From NCBI GenBank assembly GCA_025993015.1, contig DAJPFV010000001.1, forward strand, positions 2,170,001-2,234,000: 64,000 nt of DNA. The letters run 5' to 3'. Below are positions 37,471-45,656 of the stretch, piece after piece. The notes beneath the pieces are model-generated. The model had not been told where the DNA came from and made no database searches. It was given only the letters and a program-made list of their open reading frames with translations. Each line of letters begins with the position of its first letter. Within the stretch, counting starts at the first letter, position 1. Made by a program: the position numbers and the translations under genes. Source of the DNA: Coriobacteriaceae bacterium. GTDB taxonomy: Bacteria > Actinomycetota > Coriobacteriia > Coriobacteriales > Coriobacteriaceae.

Positions 37471-37914
37471 ATGTCCAATATTACCGTCAACATAAAGCGT
37501 CTCGACCCCACCGTCGAGCTTCCCAAATACGCCCATCCCACCGATGCCGGCTTGGATCTGCGCTCCAACGAGGACTGCGTCCTGAAGCCCCTCGAACGCC
37601 GTCTGGTCTCTACTGGGTTGGCCATCGCCCTGCCCGACGGCTACGCCGGCTTTGTCCAGCCCCGCAGCGGTCTCGCCATCAAACAGGGCCTGTCTATAGT
37701 TAACACGCCGGGCCTCATCGACGCCCACTACCGAGGAGAACTCAAGGTTATCCTCATCAACCTGGATCCCTCCAACAACATCCAAATCAACAAAGGCGAC
37801 CGCATAGCCCAACTCGTCATCCAAGAAGCCCCCACGGTCAACCTCATAGAAGTAGAAGAACTAGACGAAACCGACCGAGGCAACGGAGGCTTCGGCTCCA
37901 GCGGCGTCGCCTAG
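37471..37914 (+). CDS. dut: dUTP diphosphatase
   Basis: 147 residues, trimeric dUTPase type. Motifs: PTDAGLDLRS, PRSGLAIKQG, NTPGLIDAHYRGE, GDRIAQLVI and the glycine-rich end RGNGGFGSSG. It hydrolyses dUTP to dUMP. It follows nrdR by four bases. Confidence 0.96.
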   Translation: MSNITVNIKRLDPTVELPKYAHPTDAGLDLRSNEDCVLKPLERRLVSTGLAIALPDGYAGFVQPRSGLAIKQGLSIVNTPGLIDAHYRGELKVILINLDPSNNIQINKGDRIAQLVIQEAPTVNLIEVEELDETDRGNGGFGSSGVA

Positions 37915-37938
37915 GGGCGCTCTTATCCCTCCCGCCCG

Positions 37939-38023
37939 CTCTCACACATATCATTCCATGCTCAAACATTCTCGCTTCGCTTCGCTCGCTGCGAAACTGC
38001 GCGTGGAACGATATGTGTGAGAG
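37939..38023. repeat. Palindromic element, family B copy 1
   Basis: Arms 37939-37958 and 38004-38023 are complementary over 20 bases with one mismatch; weaker GC-rich complementarity extends outward. The 45-base core (37959-38003) begins TGCTCAAACATTCTCGCTTC and ends GCGAAACTGCGCG. An inverted copy lies at 38191-38294; its reversed core is identical except that nine bases present here are absent. Arm sequence next to the core (ATATC-T-CCA) is shared; the outer arm is not. Confidence 0.82.
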
Positions 38024-38064
38024 GCAGGCGGGCGGCTACTCGCTTGAAAAAATATTTATTTTCT

Positions 38065-38113
38065 AGTAAGCCAATGCGACAAAGGAACAATCCCTTTGTC
38101 GCATTGGCTTACT
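38065..38113. terminator. Perfect 21-bp hairpin between family B copies, probable bidirectional terminator
   Basis: Arms 38065-38085 and 38093-38113 match exactly around the loop AACAATC. A/T-rich tracts lie on both sides (AAAAAATATTTATTTT before, ATTTT after). dut arrives on plus and the glycosyltransferase gene on minus, so it sits between convergent genes. 38114-38190 holds nothing else I recognise. Confidence 0.6.
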
Positions 38114-38190
38114 GTATCTAGATTTTCCGGTCTTGCCTTTGATGGTTCTACTGGAGGGGAATCTAGTGTAGCTGCTAGTACGTAAACGCA

Positions 38191-38294
38191 GCTTACCTGC
38201 GGGAGGCCCCTATATATCGTCCCACGCGCAGTTTCGCAGCGAAGCGAGAATGTTTGAGCATGGGATGATATGTAGGGGCCTCCCGCAGGTAAGC
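38191..38294. repeat. Palindromic element, family B copy 2 (inverted)
   Basis: Arms 38191-38224 and 38261-38294 are complementary over 34 bases, with two positions that would be G-U in RNA. The 36-base core (38225-38260) is the reverse complement of the family B core. It ends 14 bases from the stop of the glycosyltransferase gene and could also end its transcript. Confidence 0.82.
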
Positions 38295-38307
38295 GGGCAA
38301 TCCAATG

Positions 38308-39609
38308 CTAGCGGATATGCGCGGGTTTTCCGCCCCAGTAGAAGCGGCAGAAGGCTCGTTTGCGCTTTTGGGGTTTGCCTACGAGCTCCATGCTTGCGAT
38401 GGCTATGTCTTCGGCTGCGTGGGGGCGGCGTAGCACTTCGCCGTTGATGAGTAGGGCTTTGAGTGATTCGGGATGGTCGTGCAAGTGACGTAGGGTTACG
38501 ATGAGTTCTCGTGCGGTGGTGACATGCATGCTGGCGCCCATGCCGGTGAGCATCGTGGTGTTGGCCTTTTCCTGGCCGTATGATTTGCCCAGCAGGATCA
38601 TCGGCAGATGCGCGCACAGGCACTCGGTGACGGTGAGTCCGCCCGATTTGAGGATTGCCAGGTCGCAGCCGTGCATGAGGGCCGCCATGTCGTCCACGTA
38701 GTCCAGAACTGTGACGTTTTCGAGCTTCATGGCGTCAAAGAGCGTCTTGAGGCGGGTGGCGTATTCCTCATCCTTGCCCGGCAAAAAGACAAAGTGCATG
38801 TCCTCGAAGCTGCGCAGGAAGGGGAGTGTGCGGTCCATCTCCGCGCGAAAGCGAACGTACGGTTGAGGCAAGCTGGCACCGGCCATCACCAACACAACGG
38901 TCTTGTCAGCGGGGAGATTGAACTTCTCGAGTTCTTCCTCGCGATTGTAGTCCGTATCAAACCCGGCGCGAATGGGGATGCCTGTAATGCGGATTTTGGT
39001 CTCGGGAACCTTACGGGGGCGAAGTGTCTCGGCCATAAATTCGTTGGCTACGCAGAACAGGTCGGTGTCCTTGTGGGGCCAAAAGCCTTCGACTTCATAG
39101 TCTGTTGGTACGCAGATGACCGGGTAATCGATACCCGTGATGACGCGGGCGCCCACAGCAACATTGGCTGCCGTAATGTGTGTTGCAACCACGGCCATGG
39201 GCCTGCGGGTGCGGACATAATCGTTGAAGGCGGGGAACATAATTCGCGACCATGCCGTGCCGCCACCCCAGAGCAGATGTCCCGTAAACGTATATCGCCA
39301 GGTTAGGTCATATATGGGGCGCGTGGCGCCGGTAAACGAAGCCGCTGTTTTATTACCATCGAACCTAATGCGTCCAAAATCGAGAATATCCAAGACTTCG
39401 ATCTCAACATCCTCAGGGATTCCCTTGGTGCCGCGGATAAGATCAAATGCTTGTGCAATCGCGTTGGCGGCGGCTCTGTGGCCCGATCCAACCGATGCGT
39501 GCACAATGGTTACTAGGGGTTTTTGTGCAGGTGAAACGGTCATTTGCTCCGGTTGGGGAGTGCTTTGCGTTGGCAGGGGAGCGTCGTTGCTCGTCTGCGT
39601 TTGATCCAT
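38308..39609 (-). CDS. Processive diacylglycerol glycosyltransferase-like protein (MGDG synthase/UgtP family)
   Basis: 433 residues. An N-terminal Pro/Gln/Thr-rich stretch (about 30 residues), then the MGDG synthase domain (IVHASVGSGHRAAANAIAQAF) and a C-terminal GT28 domain (ILKSGGLTVTECLCAHLPMI, LLGKSYGQEKANTTML). GT-B enzymes of this family put glucose or galactose on diacylglycerol for glycolipids and lipoteichoic acid anchors. The ATG at 39609 is chosen because GGGGAG precedes it by six bases. Confidence 0.85.
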   Translation of the reverse strand: MDQTQTSNDAPLPTQSTPQPEQMTVSPAQKPLVTIVHASVGSGHRAAANAIAQAFDLIRGTKGIPEDVEIEVLDILDFGRIRFDGNKTAASFTGATRPIYDLTWRYTFTGHLLWGGGTAWSRIMFPAFNDYVRTRRPMAVVATHITAANVAVGARVITGIDYPVICVPTDYEVEGFWPHKDTDLFCVANEFMAETLRPRKVPETKIRITGIPIRAGFDTDYNREEELEKFNLPADKTVVLVMAGASLPQPYVRFRAEMDRTLPFLRSFEDMHFVFLPGKDEEYATRLKTLFDAMKLENVTVLDYVDDMAALMHGCDLAILKSGGLTVTECLCAHLPMILLGKSYGQEKANTTMLTGMGASMHVTTARELIVTLRHLHDHPESLKALLINGEVLRRPHAAEDIAIASMELVGKPQKRKRAFCRFYWGGKPAHIR

Positions 39610-39726
39610 CGATAACTCCCCTTCAGCTTTGATACGCGGTTTATCATTGTAGTGCATGAGTGTCATGTTCACGTAAATTTGGGTATGAGCGCAATGAACG
39701 CCAATCTTTCGACAGGAGGTCTCTTC

Positions 39727-40665
39727 ATGACTACCGATCACCCGATCGATGTTGCGATTATCGGTGGCGGCCCTGCGGGCTATGCTGCGGCCATTTATGC
39801 GGCGCGCTCCAACCTAACGACGACCGTGATTGAACAGGGCATGTCGGGCGGACAGATCGCCACGACCAATGAAGTCGAGAACTATCCGGGCATTCCGCTC
39901 TTGAGTGGCGCCGAACTCGGCGAGCGTTTTCAGCAGCATGCAGAGGGCCTGGGAGCACAGGTTACATGGAGCATGGTTACGGGTATCGATTACGATGCCG
40001 ATGCAGCGTTGTTTACGGTGCATCACGATATGGGCGATACGCTGGCCTCGAGCGTTATCGCTTGCATGGGTGCCACGCCGCGTCCGGCAGGTTTCGCTGG
40101 CGAGGATACCTATCGCGGTCGTGGCGTTTCATATTGCGCAACATGTGACGGCATGTTCTTCCGCGGCAAACAGGTCTTTGTAATCGGTGGTGGCAATTCG
40201 GCATGCGAAGAGGCACTGTTCCTGTCAGACATTGCCAGCAGTGTGACCATCGTGCTGCGCCGCGACCAGTTCCGTGCGCCTGATGGTGTTGTTCAGAAAG
40301 TACTCGAAAAGGACAATATTACAGTTAGGTACCAAACTAGTATTGTGCAGCTCTCGGGCGAAGCCATGCCAACGACGATCGCCTTTAAGGACAATTCATC
40401 CGGGGAAATTCATACCAAGTCATTTGAGCCCGGCTCTTTCGGCATCTTTGTCTATACCGGGACGCAACCCCATACCGAACTTGTCGAGCATCTAGTCGAT
40501 CTGGCGCCTGATGGCGGCATTCTGACTGATGAATCCATGGCGACCCGCACGCCAGGTCTATTTGCCGCTGGCGATATCCGTTCCAAGCGTTTGCGCCAGG
40601 TTGTGACCGCGGTTTCTGACGGAGCCATAGCGGCAACCAGCGCATACGCATTTCTCCGTAGATAA
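39727..40665 (+). CDS. trxB: Thioredoxin reductase (TrxB family)
   Basis: 312 residues. FAD motif IIGGGPAGYAAAIYAAR, redox pair Cys137-Ala-Thr-Cys140 (SYCATCDGMFF), NADPH-site motif VIGGGNSACEEA and the C-terminal GLFAAGDIRSKRLRQVV. It reduces thioredoxin. The ATG at 39727 follows ACAGGAGG; longer starts run into the divergent promoter region. Confidence 0.92.
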   Translation: MTTDHPIDVAIIGGGPAGYAAAIYAARSNLTTTVIEQGMSGGQIATTNEVENYPGIPLLSGAELGERFQQHAEGLGAQVTWSMVTGIDYDADAALFTVHHDMGDTLASSVIACMGATPRPAGFAGEDTYRGRGVSYCATCDGMFFRGKQVFVIGGGNSACEEALFLSDIASSVTIVLRRDQFRAPDGVVQKVLEKDNITVRYQTSIVQLSGEAMPTTIAFKDNSSGEIHTKSFEPGSFGIFVYTGTQPHTELVEHLVDLAPDGGILTDESMATRTPGLFAAGDIRSKRLRQVVTAVSDGAIAATSAYAFLRR

Positions 40666-40705
40666 GTACGATAATATATCTTATGTAAGGTTGCTATCTT
40701 TAAAC

Positions 40706-40748
40706 AAAGTGGTTGGACGGTGCTTCAATGTGCTGTCCAACCACTTTT
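40706..40748 (+). terminator. Terminator of trxB
   Basis: Stem of at least 13 bp (40706-40718 with 40735-40747) ending in T4. Confidence 0.85.
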
Positions 40749-40819
40749 ACTTAGCGGCTATGTGGTATGCAAGACTAGATAACCTAGAATACAATATAGA
40801 AAACGAACGGAGGCCTGTT

Positions 40820-41431
40820 ATGAACCATGTTAAACATGTTATCCCGATGTCCGATACATCGGTCAGCATTAAGCCCGAGGATATTCAGCCGACGGTGCTG
40901 CCGGATGCATTTATTCAGTCCGATATGGTGGGTAAACTCAACGCTTTGAGCCTGCCACGCTATGACCAGCTGCCCAATGTAACGCTCTATCGCGATCAGG
41001 TTATTGAATATGTTGCGCTTTGGATGGAGCCGCTTTCGATTTGCGTAGAGCAGCCCGTTATCACGCCATCGATGATCAATAACTACGTGAAGGTCGGCCT
41101 CGTTCCCGCGCCGGTTAAAAAGCAGTATGGCCGTGAGCAGATTGCGCGTCTCATCGCCATTTGTATCTTTAAGCAGGTGCTGCCCATCGCTGCGGTTCAG
41201 GCACTCTTTAATATTCAGCGCTTGAGCTACGACGCTCCGACCGCCTTTGATTATGTTGTCGATCAACTTGAGGCATCGATTCGTGCGGCGTTTTCCGTCG
41301 AGCAGACTCCCGTGCCCGATACCGCACATCAGGTTACGCGCGAGTCGCTGCTTGTACGCAGTGCAGTATCGTCCTTCGTTTCGAAGGCGTACCTGATGAG
41401 CTATCTAAAGTTCAATGGGTTTAATAGCTAA
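40820..41431 (+). CDS. DUF1836 domain protein
   Basis: 203 residues. The DUF1836 core has QPVITPSMINNYVKVGLVP and KKQYGREQIARLIAICIFKQ, a MerR-like helix-turn-helix arrangement, so it is probably a DNA-binding regulator. Its targets are unknown. The ATG at 40820 follows CGGAGG; the upstream frame passes through the trxB terminator and is rejected. Confidence 0.82.
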   Translation: MNHVKHVIPMSDTSVSIKPEDIQPTVLPDAFIQSDMVGKLNALSLPRYDQLPNVTLYRDQVIEYVALWMEPLSICVEQPVITPSMINNYVKVGLVPAPVKKQYGREQIARLIAICIFKQVLPIAAVQALFNIQRLSYDAPTAFDYVVDQLEASIRAAFSVEQTPVPDTAHQVTRESLLVRSAVSSFVSKAYLMSYLKFNGFNS

Positions 41432-41443
41432 CCGAGGTATAAA

Positions 41444-41484
41444 ACGGGCGGGATAAGGGGCCAGTGGCCCCTTATCCCGCCCGT
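41444..41484. terminator. Bidirectional terminator between DUF1836 and degV
   Basis: Twenty-base arms (41444-41463 with 41465-41484) match exactly; AAAA precedes and a weak T run follows. It serves two converging genes. Confidence 0.85.
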
Positions 41485-41503
41485 GCGTTTGTCTAGTTGG
41501 ACA

Positions 41504-42370
41504 TTATCGGCCCGAAGCCACGTCCATGCCGTAGCCGATGATGAGGCCGTGCATCTCGGCGTAATAAGAATCTAGGCCGTTGCAGGGCATGATGATGGTC
41601 TTGGAGCCTGGCCAGCGCTCCACAATGCGGCTGGCAAGCGCCTGGGCGCCCGCCTCATTCTCAACATGGTCGATAACGACCTCACCGCCAGTAAAGCCCT
41701 CGGCCTCCATGGTGTCGACAATCTTGGTGAGCATCTTCTTTTCGCCACGCGTGTGCCCAACGAGTTCAATTTTGCCCGCCTCGCTCGCCGTGCCCAATAT
41801 GCGGATATTGAGCTTGTTGGCAATAACGCCGGCCGCCTTAGGGATACGTCCGGCCTTTGCAAGGTTTTCGTAATTGCACAAACTAAAGAGGATCTTGCTG
41901 TTCTGCTCCAAGCTATCGAAATAGGCGCAGGCGTCCTCAAAGGAGACGTCCGGGTTACTTGCAAGATAACGATCAAACAGTAAGAAGATCAGGTCCATCT
42001 TGCCGCCCGCTGCCCGCGAGTTGACCAGGTGAATCTGACGGTTGGGCTCTTCGGCAAGTACCATATCGCGTGCCGTAGCGGCAGCATTGTAGCTTCCAGA
42101 GACGCCCTCGGAGATGGGCATGCAGATCGTCTTGTCGGCGAGCTTAAAGAGCTCAGTCCACTCCCCTACGCTTGGACAGGCGCTCGAAGAAGCGCTCGAC
42201 TCTGCCTGCACGGCACAATTGAGCTCGTGCACGTTGAGCGTCAGGTCGTCAACAAATTCACGCTCCCCCACTCGAATCTTAAGGGGTGCAAATGCAAAGG
42301 TGGTATGAGGTGCGGTTGGCTGCCAATCGCGAAGATTGCAGCTCGAATCGGAGATAAGCGCCCAGCTCAT
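41504..42370 (-). CDS. DegV family fatty-acid-binding protein
   Basis: 288 residues. DegV fold: ALISDSSCNL at the N-terminus, ICMPISEGVSGSYNAA for the head-group-binding Ser region, and FSLCNYENLAKAGRIPKAAG. In Staphylococcus the family (FakB) presents fatty acids to the kinase FakA; no fakA is in this window. The ATG at 42370 follows GGACC with AAAGGA upstream. Confidence 0.88.
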   Translation of the reverse strand: MSWALISDSSCNLRDWQPTAPHTTFAFAPLKIRVGEREFVDDLTLNVHELNCAVQAESSASSSACPSVGEWTELFKLADKTICMPISEGVSGSYNAAATARDMVLAEEPNRQIHLVNSRAAGGKMDLIFLLFDRYLASNPDVSFEDACAYFDSLEQNSKILFSLCNYENLAKAGRIPKAAGVIANKLNIRILGTASEAGKIELVGHTRGEKKMLTKIVDTMEAEGFTGGEVVIDHVENEAGAQALASRIVERWPGSKTIIMPCNGLDSYYAEMHGLIIGYGMDVASGR

Positions 42371-42402
42371 TGAGGGTCCTTTCTACTTGTTCCTCAACAA
42401 TT

Positions 42403-42459
42403 ATAGCCGTCTTTCTCATCAATTGGACGGCTATCTAGTTTTGAATACTAGATAGCCGT
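42403..42459 (-). promoter_or_regulatory. Three alternating ATAGCCGT/ACGGCTAT copies in the degV leader
   Basis: ATAGCCGTC (42403-42411), GACGGCTAT (42426-42434) and GATAGCCGT (42451-42459) alternate in direction. The middle copy can pair with either neighbour: 9 bp with the left, 13 bp (42427-42439 with 42447-42459) with the right. On the minus strand TATAAT (42404-42399) overlaps the left copy, so this may be an operator around the degV promoter or an RNA switch. Confidence 0.5.
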
Positions 42460-42486
42460 GCTGATCTTAAGGCAAACGGTAGGGGC

Positions 42487-42525
42487 AAAAAGAATGGGCC
42501 TCGCGACTCAAGATCGCAAGGCCCA
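42487..42525 (-). terminator. Terminator of the NlpC/P60 gene
   Basis: On the minus strand an 11-bp stem (42525-42515 with 42505-42495, one mismatch) is followed by TTCTTTTT. Confidence 0.82.
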
Positions 42526-42548
42526 CGTTCGTTCGCTGTAGTAATAAA

Positions 42549-43670
42549 TTAGTAGCGTACGAAGATGTAGTTGTTGTTCATACCGGCTGCGACGGAGCTG
42601 ATGATGACGCCCGTCTTGTAGTCGGAAGCATGGATCATCTGGCCGTTACCAATGTAGATGCCGGTGTGGTAAGAGTTAACCACGACGTCACCAGGCTGGG
42701 GATCGGACACGCGGGTCCAGCCCATAAAGGTGCCCGTGGTGCCAAGGCGGCAATAACGGCCGGTGAGGCAGTAGCTTACAAAACCGGAGCAGTCAAAGCT
42801 GTTCGGTCCAATGCCGCCCCAAGAATAAGCATAACCGAGCTTGCTGTAGGCGCGCGAAACAACGGTACCACCGTCAACGGACTGGCTCGGTGCGGAAGGC
42901 GTCGGAGCCGGAGCGGGCGTCACGGGCTGCGGCGTGGGGGCAGGAGCGGGAGCGGGCGCAGGCGTATTGCCGCCACCATTATTGGTCGTGCCGCCACCAT
43001 TATTGGTGTTCTCGGTCGTACCGGCGGTGTCGTTGCTCACCGTGGCCTTTTCGGCGGTGCTGGCATTGATGCCAGCCTGAAGCGCGGCGTTGGCCTCGGC
43101 CTCGGCAGCAAGCTCGGCCTGCAGCTGTGAATCCAGGGAGTTCACGACACTCTGGGCCTCAGCCTGCTGGGCATTGAGCTCGTCGACCTTCTTCTGCGTC
43201 GCGGCGACGTTCTTCTCCTGCTCGGCTTGCTTATCGGTGAGCTGCTGCTTAAGGTCCTTGACCTCCTGAATGGTCTGGGCCTGCTTGTCGGAAACCTTGC
43301 CGTAGTAGAACAGACGGTTGAGCATATCGCCCAGATCATCGACGCCCGTCAGAACTTGAAGGAGACTCAGACCGCCGGTCTTGTACTCACCGGCAACGTA
43401 GGACGAAAGCTTTGCCTGGCCCTCGGCAATCTCTTGCTGCTTTTGCGTGATCTCGCCTGCAGTCTGATCAAGCTCCTGCGTCTGTGCGGAGAGCTCTTCA
43501 TGAATTTGCTGGGTTTGGGTGCCAATCTGCTCGAGTTTGGTACGGGCAGCGGCAAGGTCGGATGCGGTATCGGCGTAGGCCGGAGCCACGAGGCCCAGGC
43601 CCAAAACACAAGCGAGGGTTGCCGTAGCAGCGCAGCGTGCCATGTTTCTGTGCGTGTTTGCTGTGCGCAT
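42549..43670 (-). CDS. Secreted NlpC/P60 peptidoglycan endopeptidase with coiled-coil N-terminus
   Basis: 373 residues. Signal peptide (1-33, cut near AYA-DTA), a long coiled coil (about 36-200, Gln/Lys/Glu-rich, PcsB/CwlO-like), a Gly/Asn then Pro/Ala linker (about 218-265), and the NlpC/P60 domain (268-373) with Cys294 in FDCSGFVSY and His335 in YHTGIYIG. It cuts cell-wall stem peptides and probably responds to FtsEX-like activation, by analogy with PcsB. Confidence 0.9.
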   Translation of the reverse strand: MRTANTHRNMARCAATATLACVLGLGLVAPAYADTASDLAAARTKLEQIGTQTQQIHEELSAQTQELDQTAGEITQKQQEIAEGQAKLSSYVAGEYKTGGLSLLQVLTGVDDLGDMLNRLFYYGKVSDKQAQTIQEVKDLKQQLTDKQAEQEKNVAATQKKVDELNAQQAEAQSVVNSLDSQLQAELAAEAEANAALQAGINASTAEKATVSNDTAGTTENTNNGGGTTNNGGGNTPAPAPAPAPTPQPVTPAPAPTPSAPSQSVDGGTVVSRAYSKLGYAYSWGGIGPNSFDCSGFVSYCLTGRYCRLGTTGTFMGWTRVSDPQPGDVVVNSYHTGIYIGNGQMIHASDYKTGVIISSVAAGMNNNYIFVRY

Positions 43671-43702
43671 GTAGCTTCCTTTCCGGTATCTAAGGGTAGC
43701 GG

Positions 43703-44233
43703 CTAGTCCACCGTTACCAGGCTAAAGAGCTCAACGTCCTCGTTAGAAGGCGTGAGCTTCTTGCGCGGGTTGAGAAACGCAAGCTCAAGGATACAACCGT
43801 AACCCACAAGCTTTGCGCCCATATCTCGCACCAGTTTACCTGTTGCCTCGACGGTTCCGCCCGTCGCGACCAAGTCGTCCAGAATCAACACGGTATCTTT
43901 AGAGCTGATGGCATCGGCGTGGATTTCGATAGAATCCGTTCCATACTCGAGTTCGTAGCTCTCGCTTACCGTCTTGCGCGGCAGTTTGCCCGGCTTACGT
44001 GCGGGAACAAAGCCGGCACCCAGGGCGACGGCCACGGGCACGCCCACCATAAAACCGCGGGCCTCGGGTCCTACGACCTTGGTAATGCCCATGTCGGCAA
44101 AATGCTCGGCCAAGGCATCCACCATGGCCTTCAGGGCCTCGGGATTTCCAAAGAGCGGCGTGATGTCCTTAAAGACGACTCCGGGCTCGGGATAGTCGGG
44201 GATATCGACGATATGAGATTCGAAGTCGTAAAT
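43703..44233 (-). CDS. apt: Adenine phosphoribosyltransferase, probable ATT start
   Basis: 176 residues if begun at the ATT at 44233. The PRPP loop is VLILDDLVATGGT, and GPEARGFMVGVPVA is also typical. The first ATG (44125) would remove the conserved N-terminus that is plainly encoded in frame upstream (ESHIVDIPDYPEPGVVFKDI, then TPLFGNPEALKAM). No ATG, GTG or TTG occurs in frame between the merR stop and that homology. GAAAGG stands just before ATT. It converts adenine and PRPP to AMP. Confidence 0.85.
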   Translation of the reverse strand: MYDFESHIVDIPDYPEPGVVFKDITPLFGNPEALKAMVDALAEHFADMGITKVVGPEARGFMVGVPVAVALGAGFVPARKPGKLPRKTVSESYELEYGTDSIEIHADAISSKDTVLILDDLVATGGTVEATGKLVRDMGAKLVGYGCILELAFLNPRKKLTPSNEDVELFSLVTVD

Positions 44234-44268
44234 GGGTGACCTTTCATGGATTGCCGGGTGAACGGCGG

Positions 44269-45153
44269 TTATTTGCCCGTGTTAGCAGACGAGCTATGCG
44301 AGGGAACGACGACCTTGGACGGCTGCACGAGCGACTCGTCGTGCGCGGCAACCGCGGGGACGCTTGTCGCATCGCTTTTAGCCTTGGTGGATTCGGAACG
44401 CGCGATCTCCTCATCGAGGGCATCGATGTCAGCGTCCTCGACTACGGCGTTGAGCGACTCAAAGACACGGTTCTTAAGGAGCGCGGTGTGAACACCCTCG
44501 GTGAGGTCGTGCAGCTTCTTAAAAGCGCGCTCGAGCTTGGCGTCGCGCTCGTCATCGGAGGTATCCATGCCGAGCATGCTCACGAGAACCTGCTCAAACA
44601 TCGAAGACTCGCGATTTGCCGACGAAACGTACTGACGCAGGTTGCGCGGCTCAATGTGGAAGCGCGACAGCTCCGAGCAGTAACGGATAATCGGGAAATC
44701 TCGGCCATCGACGAGCTCTCGGTTCTGCGGGCTCTTGATGATGCGGATAAGATCGTTCTCGGCAAGGGAGCGGATAAACGAAATCTCGACGCCGAGCATA
44801 TCGGGAATAGTCTCGATGGGATGCAGCTTTTGCTTGGTCTCCTTGGGCTCCGTCTTAAGCGGAACATCGGACAGAAGACCCACCTCGTAAGCCAAAGTGG
44901 ACAGGTCCGTTGCGTTTTCCAAGCGCTGCTTAATGACGTTGAGCGGCATATAGCGGGTCTTCTGCAGGTGCAGGATGACCTCGAGACGATCAACGTCTTC
45001 CTTGGAGTACTGGCGATACCCCTTAGGCGTACGATGAGGGGTGATGAGCCCCTCATCTTCTAGAAATCTAATTTTTGAGTTCGATAGATCGGGGTATGCG
45101 CCTCGAAGAAGGTTGACGACTTGGCCGATACTCAGATAGTTGCGTTCGGCCAT
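44269..45153 (-). CDS. MerR-type regulator, FtsR-like
   Basis: 294 residues. A MerR winged helix (LSIGQVVNLLRGAYPDLSNS, then ITPHRTPKGYRQYSKEDVDR) opens the protein. A C-terminal half includes a second MerR-like helical block (PIETIPDMLGVEISFIRSLA) and a Ser/Ala/Glu tail. The gene directly follows an FHA gene, as garA (Rv1827) and ftsR (Rv1828) do in mycobacteria; FtsR activates ftsZ in corynebacteria. Orthology is inferred from order and domain type. Confidence 0.82.
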   Translation of the reverse strand: MAERNYLSIGQVVNLLRGAYPDLSNSKIRFLEDEGLITPHRTPKGYRQYSKEDVDRLEVILHLQKTRYMPLNVIKQRLENATDLSTLAYEVGLLSDVPLKTEPKETKQKLHPIETIPDMLGVEISFIRSLAENDLIRIIKSPQNRELVDGRDFPIIRYCSELSRFHIEPRNLRQYVSSANRESSMFEQVLVSMLGMDTSDDERDAKLERAFKKLHDLTEGVHTALLKNRVFESLNAVVEDADIDALDEEIARSESTKAKSDATSVPAVAAHDESLVQPSKVVVPSHSSSANTGK

Positions 45154-45156
45154 TAC

Positions 45157-45591
45157 CTACTCACCGGTTTCGATGCGCTCCGGCGTGCTCTCGTGGTAGA
45201 TGAGCGTGAACGTACCGATCTGAACGGAAGAGCCGTCGTGCAGCGGAGCACCGTTGACGATGGCGCCGTCAACCCACGTACCATTGAGCGAGCCCAGATC
45301 CTCAATACGGGCGCCCAGGCCCTCACGAATAATGCGTGCGTGGCTGCGCGAGACGGTCATGTCGTTGAGGAAGATGCCGTTCGCGGGATCGCGGCCGATG
45401 GTGGTCACGTCGTCCTCGAGCTCAAAGGCAGCTCCGGTCTGCGGACCCTTGACGATGGACAGAACCGGAGCGGTGATGCGCACGTTGGCCATAAGGTCGG
45501 GAACGGTGACATCGCTCGAAGGAACGCGGAAAACGCAGGTAGCGTCCGCAGTCTTATCGTTCTGAGGCATATTGTTAACCTTGTTGTCCAT
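45157..45591 (-). CDS. FHA-domain protein, GarA-like
   Basis: 144 residues. The FHA domain (about 62-130) has TIGRDPANGIFLNDMTVSRS and SLNGTWVDG, the phosphothreonine-binding loops. The short N-terminal tail carries ATCVFRVP, reminiscent of the ETTSVFR phosphorylation site of GarA. GarA switches glutamate and 2-oxoglutarate enzymes when phosphorylated by PknB/PknG; no such kinase is in this window. Three bases separate it from the MerR gene. Confidence 0.85.
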   Translation of the reverse strand: MDNKVNNMPQNDKTADATCVFRVPSSDVTVPDLMANVRITAPVLSIVKGPQTGAAFELEDDVTTIGRDPANGIFLNDMTVSRSHARIIREGLGARIEDLGSLNGTWVDGAIVNGAPLHDGSSVQIGTFTLIYHESTPERIETGE

Positions 45592-45656
45592 GACAACCCC
45601 TATCTAACGCGGACGTGCCGCAAAGAATGAACCGTACGTAATCATACCCCAATGAA

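Noticed and set aside
16337..38294. CRISPR array or leader
   Set aside because: The repeats are two inverted pairs with long arms, not short regularly spaced direct repeats, and no cas gene is present.
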